A stretch of DNA of 64,000 bases from the NCBI GenBank assembly GCA_937898415.1, contig CALDLA010000051.1:22219-86218 (forward strand), read 5' to 3'. The stretch is from an uncultured Prevotellaceae bacterium (lineage in GTDB: Bacteria; Bacteroidota; Bacteroidia; Bacteroidales; Bacteroidaceae). Positions 47,946 to 57,119 of the stretch are shown here, piece by piece. The number at the start of each line of letters is the position of its first letter. Within the stretch, counting starts at the first letter, position 1. Made by a program: the position numbers and the translations under genes. The notes beneath the pieces are model-generated. The model made no database searches, had not been told where the DNA came from, and was given only the letters and a program-made list of their open reading frames with translations.

Positions 47946-49505
47946 ATGAACATAATACTTTATTGTCGAGTGAGTACAGACGAGCAAGCAGATGGTTGCT
48001 CTTTGGATATGCAGGAGAGGTATCTGAGAGCCTACTGCGATAATCACCACTACAACATTGTTGGCGAGGAAAAGCCCTACAAAGAGGACTATTCAGCCAA
48101 GCATCACGACCTCAGACGGCCAAAGATGAAACAACTCTACGATTATTGCAGGAAACATCGTCACGAGGTTGACAAAGTGCTTTTCTTACGCTGGGATAGG
48201 TTCACCCGCAACCTTGAATTTGCTCTAACCTACAAACGTAAGTTCATTGACGAGTTAGGCATTGAGATTAACGCCATAGAATCGCCCATAGACTTCAAAG
48301 GCACTGAGTGGTCGATGCTGTTAGGTATGTACTGCGGTGCTGCACATACTGAGGACGAGAAAATCTCACGTAGGACAAAGGACGGCATACACGGTACACT
48401 ACTCAAAGGTAAGTGCTCAAACAAAGCCCCACGTGGCTACGTGAACAAGCGAACGGATAAGGGAGAGCCATACGTTGACATAGACGAGCCACAAGCAAGA
48501 GCCATACGCCAAGCGTTTCAAGAAGTCGCCAAGGGCGTAGAGGCTCCCAACTGTATTAGGCGTAGGCTCTGCCCCAGCATTCAGAAAGACGCTTTCTATA
48601 GGATGCTACGTAATGTCTTTTATATTGGCCTAATCAGAGTGCCTGCTTACAAGGACGAAAAAGAACAGATAGTCAAAGGACAACACCAAGCCATCATTGA
48701 CGCTGACACCTTCGACAAAGTGCAAGACATACTCAGCGGCAAACGTAAGAGTGAGCCGAAACTGAGCAAGGCAATCGACCCCGACCTGTTTCTGCGCAAA
48801 TACATTGTCTGCCCAGTCTGCGGACACTCCATCACGGGAGCCACAAGTCGAGGCAAAGGGGGCAAATACAAATACTACAACTGCTGCCACGATGGAAAGC
48901 ACCTACGCAGACCAGCGGACTATGTAAATGACAAGTTCGCCACTTGGGTAGGAGGTTTACGACCCAACAAAGAGGTGTTAGAACTCTATACTGAGGTACT
49001 GCAAGACCTACGAGGCGAACACAAAAAGGACGTTCAAAAGGAGGTTGAGGCTCTGCGCAAGGAGATGGAAAAGGTTGAGGCTTTGCGCAATGGTGCTGAT
49101 GATAGACTATGTGAGGGTATGCTCACGTCAGAGGCTCATAAGCGCATAACAGAGAGGTACGAGCGACAAATGAACGAACTGCAAGAGCGCATAGAACTGC
49201 TGCAAACGGACACCAAAGGACTGAGGGAGAAAATTGACTATTCGGTGAATATCATCGCAAATTTAGGGTTATTTATGAAAGATGCGCCAGTCAAAGTGAA
49301 ATGTAAACTGCTGAGTTCGATGTTTCCGCAAAAAATCGAATTTGACGGAGAAAAATATCGAACTCAGTCATACAACCAAGTGCTTGACCTTATCTTTCAA
49401 GAAACCAATAAGTTGCGAGGGTACGGAGAAAAAGAATGTGTGAAATCCGAGGCGAATTCTCACTCAGTACCCCGACCGAGAATCGAACTCGGAACTAAGC
49501 TTTAG
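47946..49505 (+). CDS. Large serine recombinase, element integrase
   Basis: 519 residues. Catalytic Ser10 in 'YCRVSTDEQADG', then the long E-helix and a recombinase domain with a zinc-ribbon-like 'CPVCGHSITGATS' (about 290-302) and 'YNCC' further on, followed by a coiled coil (about 355-430) typical of phage-type LSRs. Integration by LSRs needs attP/attB sites. The 3' end of the gene (49468-49505) lies over the 3' end of tRNA-Arg(CCU) on the other strand, so the last residues ('RPRIELGTKL') are translated antisense tRNA sequence. This places the element right end at the tRNA. Confidence 0.88.
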   Translation: MNIILYCRVSTDEQADGCSLDMQERYLRAYCDNHHYNIVGEEKPYKEDYSAKHHDLRRPKMKQLYDYCRKHRHEVDKVLFLRWDRFTRNLEFALTYKRKFIDELGIEINAIESPIDFKGTEWSMLLGMYCGAAHTEDEKISRRTKDGIHGTLLKGKCSNKAPRGYVNKRTDKGEPYVDIDEPQARAIRQAFQEVAKGVEAPNCIRRRLCPSIQKDAFYRMLRNVFYIGLIRVPAYKDEKEQIVKGQHQAIIDADTFDKVQDILSGKRKSEPKLSKAIDPDLFLRKYIVCPVCGHSITGATSRGKGGKYKYYNCCHDGKHLRRPADYVNDKFATWVGGLRPNKEVLELYTEVLQDLRGEHKKDVQKEVEALRKEMEKVEALRNGADDRLCEGMLTSEAHKRITERYERQMNELQERIELLQTDTKGLREKIDYSVNIIANLGLFMKDAPVKVKCKLLSSMFPQKIEFDGEKYRTQSYNQVLDLIFQETNKLRGYGEKECVKSEANSHSVPRPRIELGTKL

Positions 49506-49539
49506 GAGAGCCTTGTTATATCCATTTAACTATCAGGGC
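49468..49539 (-). tRNA. tRNA-Arg(CCU), probable integration target
   Basis: 72 nt on the minus strand starting GCCCTGATAGTTAAATGGAT; anticodon loop CTCCTAA gives CCT; T-arm CCGAGTTCGATTCTCGG; G1-U72 and a U-G pair in the acceptor stem; no encoded CCA. The 3' half overlaps the recombinase gene end, so the tRNA was rebuilt or kept intact on integration. Confidence 0.92.
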
Positions 49540-49586
49540 AATGATAAGTGGGTGCAAAGGTACGTCAAAAAAGGGAAACAACCAAA

Positions 49587-50633
49587 TTATTTGGCGGCTT
49601 TTTGCTTGTTGGCCACTAGAGAGAGCAGGATAGAGAGCAGCAGGACACCGAAAATGACGGCTAATGACCAAGGTGTAGGAATCTCGATATGAGGCATGTT
49701 CAGCTCGACGCCGAAGAGACGGCCCAGGGCGTTGACGTAGTCGTTCATGGCCAGCAGCATCTTTACACCAACGAAACTGAGGATGATGCCGAGGCCGTAC
49801 TTCAGGTAAGTGAAGTACTTGGCAATGGCGGCCAAGGCGAAGTAGAGGGCGCGGAGGCCGAGGATGGCGAAGATGTTGGAGGTGAGCACGATGAAGGGGT
49901 CGCGGCTGACCGAGAAGACAGCGGGAATGGAATCGACAGCGAAGGCCACATCGGTGGACTCGATGACTATGAGGGCAATGAACAGGGGGGTGGCTTTAAG
50001 TGAAGAGTGAAGAGTGAAGAGTGAAGAACGGTGTGAGTGTTGGGTGCGCTCGGCTGAGCGGATGAAGAACTTGTCGCCGTGCATCTGGTCGCTGACGGGG
50101 AAGAAACGCTTGAACAGTCGGACGAAGATGTTTTTGGAAGGGTCAACGCTCTCGTCATCTTTGTGGCCGAACATCTTGAAGCCTGTGTAGATGAGGAACA
50201 GTCCGAAGATGCCTAATACCCACTCGAACCGCTCGACAACGGCCGCACCGGCAAAAATAAAAATGCTGCGCAGCACCAAGGCGCCAAAGATGCCCCAGAA
50301 GAGTACTTCATGCTGGTATTTGCGCTCAATGCCGAAGAAGGAGAAGAGCATGAGGAAGACGAAGAGGTTGTCCATTGACAGCGACTTCTCGATGAGATAG
50401 CCAGCCAGGAATTCCATCGCCTTGCCGTGCGGGTCGACGGGATACCAGAGGTAGATGCCGATGCAAAATAGTAACGAGACGCCTACCCAGACAGCCGTCA
50501 TCTTCAGCGCCTCGCTGATGCCCACCTCGTGCTGACCTTTCTTTCCGAACATCTTCAGGTCGGCTATCAGCATCAGGAATACCAGTATGTAAAACACGAT
50601 CCACGCCCACAGGGGCAAACCCATCAAATCCAT
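49587..50633 (-). CDS. TerC/Alx-family membrane protein with inserted heptamer repeat
   Basis: 348 residues from ATG 50633; the -7 box (plus 50663-50670) excludes the longer frame. About seven to eight membrane helices; 'KSLSMDNLFVFLMLFSFFGI' and 'IALIVIESTDVAFAVDSIPA' are the conserved acid-lined segments of TerC, thought to move Mn2+ or Ca2+. Between 'GDKFFIR' and 'ATPLFIAL' lies an unexpected stretch rich in Ser/Leu/His ('SSLFTLHSSLK'), encoded partly by four AGTGAAG units (49999-50026). The insert lies in a loop, so function may persist. Confidence 0.9.
   Translation of the reverse strand: MDLMGLPLWAWIVFYILVFLMLIADLKMFGKKGQHEVGISEALKMTAVWVGVSLLFCIGIYLWYPVDPHGKAMEFLAGYLIEKSLSMDNLFVFLMLFSFFGIERKYQHEVLFWGIFGALVLRSIFIFAGAAVVERFEWVLGIFGLFLIYTGFKMFGHKDDESVDPSKNIFVRLFKRFFPVSDQMHGDKFFIRSAERTQHSHRSSLFTLHSSLKATPLFIALIVIESTDVAFAVDSIPAVFSVSRDPFIVLTSNIFAILGLRALYFALAAIAKYFTYLKYGLGIILSFVGVKMLLAMNDYVNALGRLFGVELNMPHIEIPTPWSLAVIFGVLLLSILLSLVANKQKAAK
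49999..50026. repeat. Four perfect 7-nt units inside the TerC gene
   Basis: AGTGAAG x4, head to tail. As 7 is not a multiple of 3, loss or gain of one unit would shift the frame of a membrane-protein gene. Confidence 0.85.
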
Positions 50634-50662
50634 TTCAAGCGGTGTTTTGTTGATTTTGGCTG

Positions 50663-50722
50663 CAAAGGTACGAAAAAAAACACAATGCACAACTCACTAT
50701 TCACAATTATTTCGTAATTTTG
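50663..50722. promoter_or_regulatory. Divergent promoters, TerC and GDSL genes
   Basis: Minus TACCTTTG (plus 50663-50670) reads towards the TerC gene; plus TAATTTTG (50715-50722) reads towards the GDSL gene, 27 nt before its ATG at 50750. Confidence 0.65.
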
Positions 50723-50749
50723 CAACCGTAAAACATAAAACGTACGACA

Positions 50750-51559
50750 ATGAAACAGAAACTACTAACTCTGGCCTTATGCCTTACCATTGCCATCGAG
50801 GCCCTGCCTCAGTCGCTGATAGCCCACCCTTGGCAGGGCAAGCGCGTAGCCTACTTCGGCGACTCCATTACTGATCCCCGTAATTCGGGCGCCAAGAAGA
50901 AGTACTGGGGATTCCTGCAAGACTGGCTCCAGATAACCCCTTATGTCTACGGCGTCAGCGGCCGTCAGTGGAACGATATTCCACGCCAGACGGACCAGCT
51001 GAAAAAGGAGCATGGTGAGGACTTCGACGCCATCCTGATTTTCTGCGGCACCAATGACTATAACAACGGAGTAGCCCTCGGCCAGTGGTGGGACGAGTGC
51101 GAAGCCGAGGTGATGTATGGTCACGGGGAGCCGAAGAAGATGGTCAGCCGCCGACAGCGCACGCCGTCGATGGATCCCAACACCTTCAAGGGCCGCATCA
51201 ACATCGCCCTGGATTCGCTGAAGCGCACCTTCCCCACTAAACAAATCGTACTGCTGACACCCATCCACCGCAGCGACTTTCATGCCAACGAGAAGAACTG
51301 GCAGTGCGACGAGTCGTACACCAACCAGTGTGGCGAGTATCTGGATGTCTATGTCGAGGCCGTAAAGGAGGCCGGAAATATCTGGGCGGTACCCGTGATT
51401 GACTGGAACGCCTCAGCCGGGCTGTTCCCGCTGCTGAAGGAGCACGGGCAGTATTTCCATCATCAGGAGACCGACCTGCTGCACCCTAACGACCAGGGGC
51501 AGCAGCGCATGGCCCGCACGCTGATGTACCAGTTGCTGGCACTACCCTGCACCTTCTGA
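50750..51559 (+). CDS. Secreted GDSL/SGNH hydrolase
   Basis: 269 residues. Signal peptide about 1-21. SGNH blocks: 'VAYFGDSITDPRNSG' with Ser39, a Gly in 'VSGRQWNDI', Asn in 'IFCGTNDYNNG', and the Asp-x-x-His 'LLHPNDQGQQ'. These enzymes are esterases or acyl/acetyl-hydrolases often acting on glycans in the periplasm. No polysaccharide locus is next to it, so the substrate is not known. Ends 20 bp before the convergent metG. Confidence 0.88.
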   Translation: MKQKLLTLALCLTIAIEALPQSLIAHPWQGKRVAYFGDSITDPRNSGAKKKYWGFLQDWLQITPYVYGVSGRQWNDIPRQTDQLKKEHGEDFDAILIFCGTNDYNNGVALGQWWDECEAEVMYGHGEPKKMVSRRQRTPSMDPNTFKGRINIALDSLKRTFPTKQIVLLTPIHRSDFHANEKNWQCDESYTNQCGEYLDVYVEAVKEAGNIWAVPVIDWNASAGLFPLLKEHGQYFHHQETDLLHPNDQGQQRMARTLMYQLLALPCTF

Positions 51560-51579
51560 TATCAATCATCCACAGCGCG

Positions 51580-53646
51580 TCATCCTACCTGACTGCCGGG
51601 CTTCACGTCCTTCGTAGTTGTAACCACGCTGAGACTCTCGTCAGCATCGACGGCCGAGAGAATCATGCCCTGACTCTCGATGCCCATCATCGTACGCGGC
51701 GCGAAGTTGGCCACGAAGAGAATGCGCTTGCCAATCAGTTCCTCAGGATTCTCGTAGAAGGCAGCAATGCCCGAGCAGATAGTGCGGTCCTGTCCTGAGC
51801 CGTCGTCGATGGTGAACTGCAGCAGCTTCTTCGACTTCTTCACCTTCTGGCAGTCCTTCACCAAGCCAACACGGATGTCGAGCTTCTCGAACTCTTCGAA
51901 GCTGACGGTGTCCTTGATGGGCGCAGCCTTGTAGGCAGCAGCCTCGTTAGCTTTCTTGGTAGCCTCCAGCTTGTCGAGCTGCTTCTGAATCACCTCGTCC
52001 TCAATCTTCTCGAACAACAGGGCGGGCTCACCCAGCTGATGGCCAGCCGTCAGCAGATTGGTCGAGCCAAGCTGCTCCCACTCAAAACTGCTGATATTCA
52101 GCATCTCACGGAGCTTCTTGCTTGAGAACGGCAGGAACGGCTCAAAGGCAATGGCGAGGTTGGCCGTCAGCTGCAGACAGATGTTGAGGATGGTCTCACA
52201 GCGCTTGGGATCCAGCTTCCACACCTTCCAAGGTTCGCAGTCGGTGATATACTTGTTGCCGATACGGGCCAGGTTCATAGCCTCGAACTGGGCATCGCGG
52301 AACTTGAACTGCTCCAGCAGACGCTCCACCTTCTCCTTCACGTCCTTGAATTCCTCAAGGGCGGCTTTATCAACGTCCGTCAGTTCGCCGCAGGCGGGAA
52401 CGACGCCGTTCCAGTACTTCTTCGTCAGCTGCAAGGCGCGATTGACAAAATTGCCGTAGACGGCCACCAGCTCGTTGTTATTGCGGTCCTGGAAGTCCTT
52501 CCAGGTGAAGTTATTGTCCTTGGTCTCAGGGGCATTGGCGGTCAGCACATAGCGCAGTACGTCCTGCTTGCCAGGCATATCGACGAGGTACTCATGCAGC
52601 CAGACGGCCCAGTTGCGTGAGGTTGAAATCTTGTCGTTCTCAAGGTTCAGGAACTCGTTGGCGGGCACGTTGTCGGGCATGATGTACTTACCGTGGGCCT
52701 TCATCATCGTGGGGAAGATGATGCAGTGGAACACGATGTTGTCCTTGCCGATGAAGTGAACGAGGCGGGTGTCCTCATCCTGCCACCACTTTTCCCAATT
52801 GCCCCACTTCTCGGGCTCTTTCGCACAAAGCTCGACAGTATTCGAGACATAGCCGATAGGCGCATCAAACCACACGTAAAGCACCTTGCCGTCTGCTCCC
52901 TCCACAGGTACGGGGATACCCCAGTCAAGGTCACGCGTCATAGCGCGGGGCTGCAGATCCATATCGAGCCACGACTTGCACTGACCATAGACATTCGGGC
53001 GCCACTCCTTGTGCTCCTCCAGTATCCACTGCTTCAGCCAGTCCTGATACTCGTTCAGAGGCAGGTACCAGTTTTTGGTCTTCTTCAGTACGGGCGTCGA
53101 ACCGCTGATGGTCGACTTGGGGTTAATCAGCTCTGTGGGAGAGAGGTCGCGACCACACTTCTCACACTGGTCGCCGTATGCCCCTTCGTTGTGGCAGTGA
53201 GGGCACTCGCCCACCACGTAGCGGTCAGCCAGAAACTGCTTGGCCTCCTCGTCGTAGAGCTGCTCGGTGGTTTCCTCCACCAACTTGCCCTCGTCGTAGA
53301 GCTTGCGGAACCACTCGGCGGCAAATTTGTGGTGGGTCGCACTTGTCGTGCGACTGTAGATATCGAATGAGATGCCGAACTCCTCGAACGAATTCTTGAT
53401 CATTTCGTGATAACGGTCCACGACGTCCTGCGGGGTGATTCCTTCTTTGCGCGCGCGTACCGTAATTGGTACTCCGTGCTCGTCGGAGCCTCCGATGAAC
53501 AACACCTCGCGCTTCTTCAGGCGGAGATAGCGCACATAGATATCTGCGGGGACATACACGCCGGCCAAATGTCCGATGTGTACACCGCCATTTGCATAAG
53601 GTAGCGCTGACGTTACTGTCGTGCGCTTAAAGATCTTTTTTTCCAT
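51580..53646 (-). CDS. metG: Methionyl-tRNA synthetase
   Basis: 688 residues. HIGH motif at 23-26 in 'GGVHIGHLAGVYVP'. Zinc knuckle-like 'CPHCHNEGAYGDQCEKCGRD' (about 150-170). The KMSKS loop reads KISTS ('LENDKISTSRNWAVW'), usual for Bacteroidota MetRS. Anticodon-binding helices follow, and a C-terminal tRNA-binding (EMAP-like) domain 'FEKLDIRVGLVKDCQKVKKS' ends the protein. It charges tRNA-Met in the cytoplasm. A minus-strand -7 box (TAATTTTG, plus 53678-53685) is 32 nt upstream of the start. Confidence 0.96.
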   Translation of the reverse strand: MEKKIFKRTTVTSALPYANGGVHIGHLAGVYVPADIYVRYLRLKKREVLFIGGSDEHGVPITVRARKEGITPQDVVDRYHEMIKNSFEEFGISFDIYSRTTSATHHKFAAEWFRKLYDEGKLVEETTEQLYDEEAKQFLADRYVVGECPHCHNEGAYGDQCEKCGRDLSPTELINPKSTISGSTPVLKKTKNWYLPLNEYQDWLKQWILEEHKEWRPNVYGQCKSWLDMDLQPRAMTRDLDWGIPVPVEGADGKVLYVWFDAPIGYVSNTVELCAKEPEKWGNWEKWWQDEDTRLVHFIGKDNIVFHCIIFPTMMKAHGKYIMPDNVPANEFLNLENDKISTSRNWAVWLHEYLVDMPGKQDVLRYVLTANAPETKDNNFTWKDFQDRNNNELVAVYGNFVNRALQLTKKYWNGVVPACGELTDVDKAALEEFKDVKEKVERLLEQFKFRDAQFEAMNLARIGNKYITDCEPWKVWKLDPKRCETILNICLQLTANLAIAFEPFLPFSSKKLREMLNISSFEWEQLGSTNLLTAGHQLGEPALLFEKIEDEVIQKQLDKLEATKKANEAAAYKAAPIKDTVSFEEFEKLDIRVGLVKDCQKVKKSKKLLQFTIDDGSGQDRTICSGIAAFYENPEELIGKRILFVANFAPRTMMGIESQGMILSAVDADESLSVVTTTKDVKPGSQVG

Positions 53647-53729
53647 TACAAATTGTGCTTTTTGTTATAATTGGTTGCAAAATTACTGTTTTTTTTCCAA
53701 TTATTTGTTGGTTTATCAATTATTTTGTT

Positions 53730-53737
53730 TATCTTTG
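53730..53737 (+). promoter_or_regulatory. -7 box for the barrel/lipoprotein pair
   Basis: TATCTTTG with TTTG at 53704-53707 about 22 bp upstream. It lies about 40 nt before the ATG at 53778. Confidence 0.65.
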
Positions 53738-53777
53738 TGCCCAAAAGGAACATTTAACGTAATAATTTAATCAATAA

Positions 53778-54578
53778 ATGCGTATGAAGAGAACTAACAA
53801 CCTACTTATTACCGGGATATGTGCATTGGCCATGATGCTACTGGCACAGCCCGTTCATGCTCAGAATGAAATAGAATATGGCATCTTTGACCACCTTGGA
53901 GGGGGAATCTCCCTGGGTACTGACGGTATCGGTGTCGACGTTGCTGCCCCGCTGACCGACTATGTCGCTTTCCGTGCGGGAGTGTCGTTCATGCCGAAGA
54001 TCAAGATCAAGAAGAAGGACATCCATATCAAGGATGATAACGCCACACTGACGGACCATGTCGATGTCGAGGGTAAGCTGAACATCTTCGACTTCAAGTT
54101 GCTGGCCGACTTCTACCCCTTCAAGAGCAGTTCGTTCCACATCACTGCCGGTGCGTTTATCGGCAGCGAAGATGCGGCTCACATTGTCAACACCTCCATG
54201 TTCATCAAAGACCCTGAAAAGTATGGCAAGGTAGCACTTGTCTTAGGCGATTACCACGTCACGACCGATGAGAACGGATATGCACACCTCGACCTGAAGG
54301 TAAACAGCTTCAAGCCCTACCTCGGCTTTGGCTTCGGCCGTGCCGTTCCCCGTAGGAGTCGTGTCAGCGTGTCGTGTGACTTCGGTGTTAAGTTCTGGGG
54401 TACCCCCAAGCTCGGTGCGATGACCATCGACGATTGGAATGACAAAGTTTACCACAAGTTCAGCTACAAAGACCTGGACGAGGATGACGACGAAGACCTG
54501 AAGGACGCCCTCAAGACGATGGAGAAGATTACCGTCTACCCCGTACTGAACATTCGTATCAGTGGTAGAATCTTCTAA
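53778..54578 (+). CDS. Outer-membrane beta-barrel-type protein
   Basis: 266 residues; ATG at 53784 ('MKRTNN') is equally possible. Signal peptide about 1-27 ('LLAQPVHAQ'). Alternating strands such as 'LTDYVAFRAGVSFMPKIKI', 'LNIFDFKLLADFYPFK', 'VSCDFGVKFWGTPKLG', ending 'VLNIRISGRIF' with terminal Phe, point to an outer-membrane barrel. An acidic 'KDLDEDDDEDLKD' is near the end. It precedes a lipoprotein gene by 36 bp on the same strand. Function unknown. Confidence 0.75.
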   Translation: MRMKRTNNLLITGICALAMMLLAQPVHAQNEIEYGIFDHLGGGISLGTDGIGVDVAAPLTDYVAFRAGVSFMPKIKIKKKDIHIKDDNATLTDHVDVEGKLNIFDFKLLADFYPFKSSSFHITAGAFIGSEDAAHIVNTSMFIKDPEKYGKVALVLGDYHVTTDENGYAHLDLKVNSFKPYLGFGFGRAVPRRSRVSVSCDFGVKFWGTPKLGAMTIDDWNDKVYHKFSYKDLDEDDDEDLKDALKTMEKITVYPVLNIRISGRIF

Positions 54579-54614
54579 AAAATGAAGCATTAAGAAACTA
54601 AAATATCAAGAACT

Positions 54615-55604
54615 ATGAAGAAATTTTTCTATTACGCATTTGCTGTGATGACAGCTATGTGCATGACTGCCTGCAGCAGTGACGACGACGACAACACCAG
54701 TAAGCCGAAAGAGGCGAACCTGCCGACGCCGAAGAATGCGGAGAATGCCGCACAGTACGTTCTCACCACTCCGAAGATGGCCGTTGGCGTGGAGGAAGAC
54801 AGCGACGCTCCCCAGCTGCAGACCATCGACATTACCGAGAGCAGCGAACTGCTACTTGAGCTTCGCCACCCCATCAGCAAACAGATTCAGTACTTCAAGG
54901 AGAAGGCCACCTTCAACGGCACCGTTTACACGGTGAACGGCCAGAACGTCAAGGGTACTGTCAGGGTATTAGGAGATGCGGCAAGAGCTACCCGCAGCGG
55001 CACTATCAATCTTGAAGTCAACCTGGAGGTGAAGTATACGGAGACCGAGGTCTACAAATACACCACCGATGACGGCACGACAATTACCACAATTGTAGAG
55101 AAGTCGTTGACGGCCGATGAAGCCATCGCCCGACTGTCACGTACCTGGAACATCCTTGGTGTCATCCTGAAGCTGGACAGCGAAGACGTTGACGTCTCTG
55201 AGCGATGGGAGGCCAAGAACGGTGTGCTCAACCTGGAGACGACCGTCCTGAAGGAAGCGCTCGACCAGGGTGTCGGCCTGACTGCCGAGGAACAGAACGA
55301 CCTGAAGAAGATCGTGAAGGGCATCATCATCACGGGTAGCGGAAAACGCCTCTTCTCCCTTGACTATACCAACGCCCACCCCGACGTTGCTACCTGGGAA
55401 TGGGCCAATGCCGACAAGACGATGATTAAGATTAAGTTGAAGGACGAAAAGATGGGCAACAAGTTCATCCAGGATGCCTCACTGGTTTCGTTCGACTTCA
55501 ATGGCGACCGCTGCAACATGAAGATGGTAACCACCTTCAATGACAACGGAGGTAAGAAGTGGGATGTCGAGCTGGTTGTTCAGACTCAGGCTTCCTCCAA
55601 CTAA
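54615..55604 (+). CDS. Lipoprotein of unknown function
   Basis: 329 residues. Lipobox 'AMCMTAC' (Cys20) followed by the acidic 'SSDDDDN' often seen in Bacteroidota surface lipoproteins. The rest is beta-rich without a recognised domain. It follows the barrel gene and ends at a terminator that lies inside the end of the convergent HAD gene. Confidence 0.75.
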   Translation: MKKFFYYAFAVMTAMCMTACSSDDDDNTSKPKEANLPTPKNAENAAQYVLTTPKMAVGVEEDSDAPQLQTIDITESSELLLELRHPISKQIQYFKEKATFNGTVYTVNGQNVKGTVRVLGDAARATRSGTINLEVNLEVKYTETEVYKYTTDDGTTITTIVEKSLTADEAIARLSRTWNILGVILKLDSEDVDVSERWEAKNGVLNLETTVLKEALDQGVGLTAEEQNDLKKIVKGIIITGSGKRLFSLDYTNAHPDVATWEWANADKTMIKIKLKDEKMGNKFIQDASLVSFDFNGDRCNMKMVTTFNDNGGKKWDVELVVQTQASSN

Positions 55605-55619
55605 TTGGGGTAAAACCGT

Positions 55620-56294
55620 CTACAGATAATTGAGCAGTTCGCTGAACTGCTCAATTTTTTTGAGCCGTTCATGATCGAATTCCTCGAAATGCTCCAACTG
55701 CCACGTGACGTGGAAGGGGATGTGAATGGCCCAAGCACCGATGGCCAGGGCTGGTGCAATATCGCTCTTCAGCGAGTTACCCACCATCAGCAGTTCTGAC
55801 GGGTGTATCTGCTGGTGGTCACAGAGTGCCAAAAACTCTTTCTGACCCTTGTCGCTGGTGATTTCCACATCGTCGAAATAGCGTAGCAGTCCGCTTCGCT
55901 TCAGCTTGTTCTCCTGATCCTGCAGTTCGCCTTTTGTGAAGCACACCTTGCGGTAGCCGTCAATTCGGTCCAGCGTCTCCTCAACCCCTGGCAGGGGTGT
56001 GGCGGGCAACTGCAGCAACTGCTTGCACGCGGCCAACAGGTCTGACAGCTGACCAGCATCGACGTGACTGCCGGCAACCCGCAAAGCCGTCTCGATAATC
56101 GATATGGTGAACGCCTTGCAACCGTAACCCAGGTCGGCCATGTTGCCGCTTTCCGTCTTGAACAGTTCGGCTGCTGGGTTCTCACAGTAAGGGGCTATCA
56201 GCTGGTAAAGTCTGTTTTCCACCTGCTCGAAGTATGACTGGCAGTCCCACAACGTATCGTCAGCGTCAAACGCTATCACTTTCCACTTTTTCAT
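55620..56294 (-). CDS. HAD-family hydrolase
   Basis: 224 residues. Motif I 'IAFDADDTLWD' with Asp10 and Asp12, cap region, motif II Thr-Lys 'VCFTKGELQDQ', Lys in 'KGQKEF', and motif IV 'LMVGNSLKSDI'. It is a cytoplasmic Mg-dependent phosphatase, likely for a small metabolite; specificity unknown. Its last codons double as an intrinsic terminator for the convergent lipoprotein gene. Confidence 0.88.
   Translation of the reverse strand: MKKWKVIAFDADDTLWDCQSYFEQVENRLYQLIAPYCENPAAELFKTESGNMADLGYGCKAFTISIIETALRVAGSHVDAGQLSDLLAACKQLLQLPATPLPGVEETLDRIDGYRKVCFTKGELQDQENKLKRSGLLRYFDDVEITSDKGQKEFLALCDHQQIHPSELLMVGNSLKSDIAPALAIGAWAIHIPFHVTWQLEHFEEFDHERLKKIEQFSELLNYL
55628..55661 (+). terminator. Intrinsic terminator within the HAD gene 3' end
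   Basis: 13-bp perfect stem (55628-55640 with 55644-55656), 3-nt loop GCT, then a T-run to 55661. The stem encodes part of 'IEQFSELLNYL' on the minus strand. Confidence 0.9.
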
Positions 56295-56443
56295 CTCTCG
56301 TTTATCTGTACACTTTTATAAAAGAATTGCAAAGATAGCCTTTTCCTTGGAAAAAACGGCCTAAAACAGTAATTTTGTAAGAATCATTAAGATAATTCCG
56401 AAAAAATGTATTACCTTTGTGGCCAAACTCATGAAAAGATGCT

Positions 56444-57085
56444 ATGAAACTGAACGAAAAGTTTGTCATCGCCATCAACCGTGAACTCGGTTCCGGCGGA
56501 CGTACCGTAGGCGAGAAACTGGCTCAGCGGCTGGGGGTCCCCTTCTACGACAAGACCCTCATACAGAGCCTAAAGGAGAGGTATAACCTCAGCACCGAGG
56601 AGATTGAACGCCTGAAAGGCCAGAAGCACAACTGGTGGGCCGACCTGAAGCGCAGCCTGAAAATCATGCCCAGCTATGCTGCGCCACAGTTGTTTATCGA
56701 CAAGACATCGATACCCGACTTCCTGATTACCGACGACATCTTCCTTTCAGAGACTGAAATCCTAAAAGGTATTGCCGAGGACGGTTCCTGTGTCATAGCC
56801 GGCCGTAGTGCCTTCTATATCTTCCGCGACCACCCCAACCATCTGAACGTGCTGATTCAGGCTTCGATGGAACAGCGACTGGAGCGCGTGACCGTCAAAC
56901 GGGGCATCAGCAGCGAAGAGGCGCGTAACATCATCGACCAGGTGGACAAGGGGCGCGAGAGTTATATCAATAAATACACGGGGACATCGCGCTACGACAC
57001 CCGTAACTATGACTTGGTCATCAACATGGACGGCCACACCGAAGACGAGGCCGTCGAAATCATTCTGCAGTACATCCAAAAATAG
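56444..57085 (+). CDS. Cytidylate-kinase-like family protein
   Basis: 213 residues. P-loop-like 'RELGSGGRTVGEKLAQRLG' (residues 14-32) and 'FYDKTLIQSL', then 'CVIAGRSAFYIF' and 'DTRNYDLVINMD'. The cytidylate kinase-like group resembles Cmk but usually lacks proof of CMP kinase activity. It is followed by a GNAT gene, ComEC and MntP on the same strand (gaps 34 bp, then overlaps), so it probably heads that unit. Confidence 0.82.
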   Translation: MKLNEKFVIAINRELGSGGRTVGEKLAQRLGVPFYDKTLIQSLKERYNLSTEEIERLKGQKHNWWADLKRSLKIMPSYAAPQLFIDKTSIPDFLITDDIFLSETEILKGIAEDGSCVIAGRSAFYIFRDHPNHLNVLIQASMEQRLERVTVKRGISSEEARNIIDQVDKGRESYINKYTGTSRYDTRNYDLVINMDGHTEDEAVEIILQYIQK

Positions 57086-57119
57086 CGTACGGCGGGAAAC
57101 TGGATAATGGCACGAAACA

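Noticed and set aside
52600..52700. Defective KMSKS motif in MetRS
   Set aside because: KISTS is normal for Bacteroidota MetRS and is not a loss.
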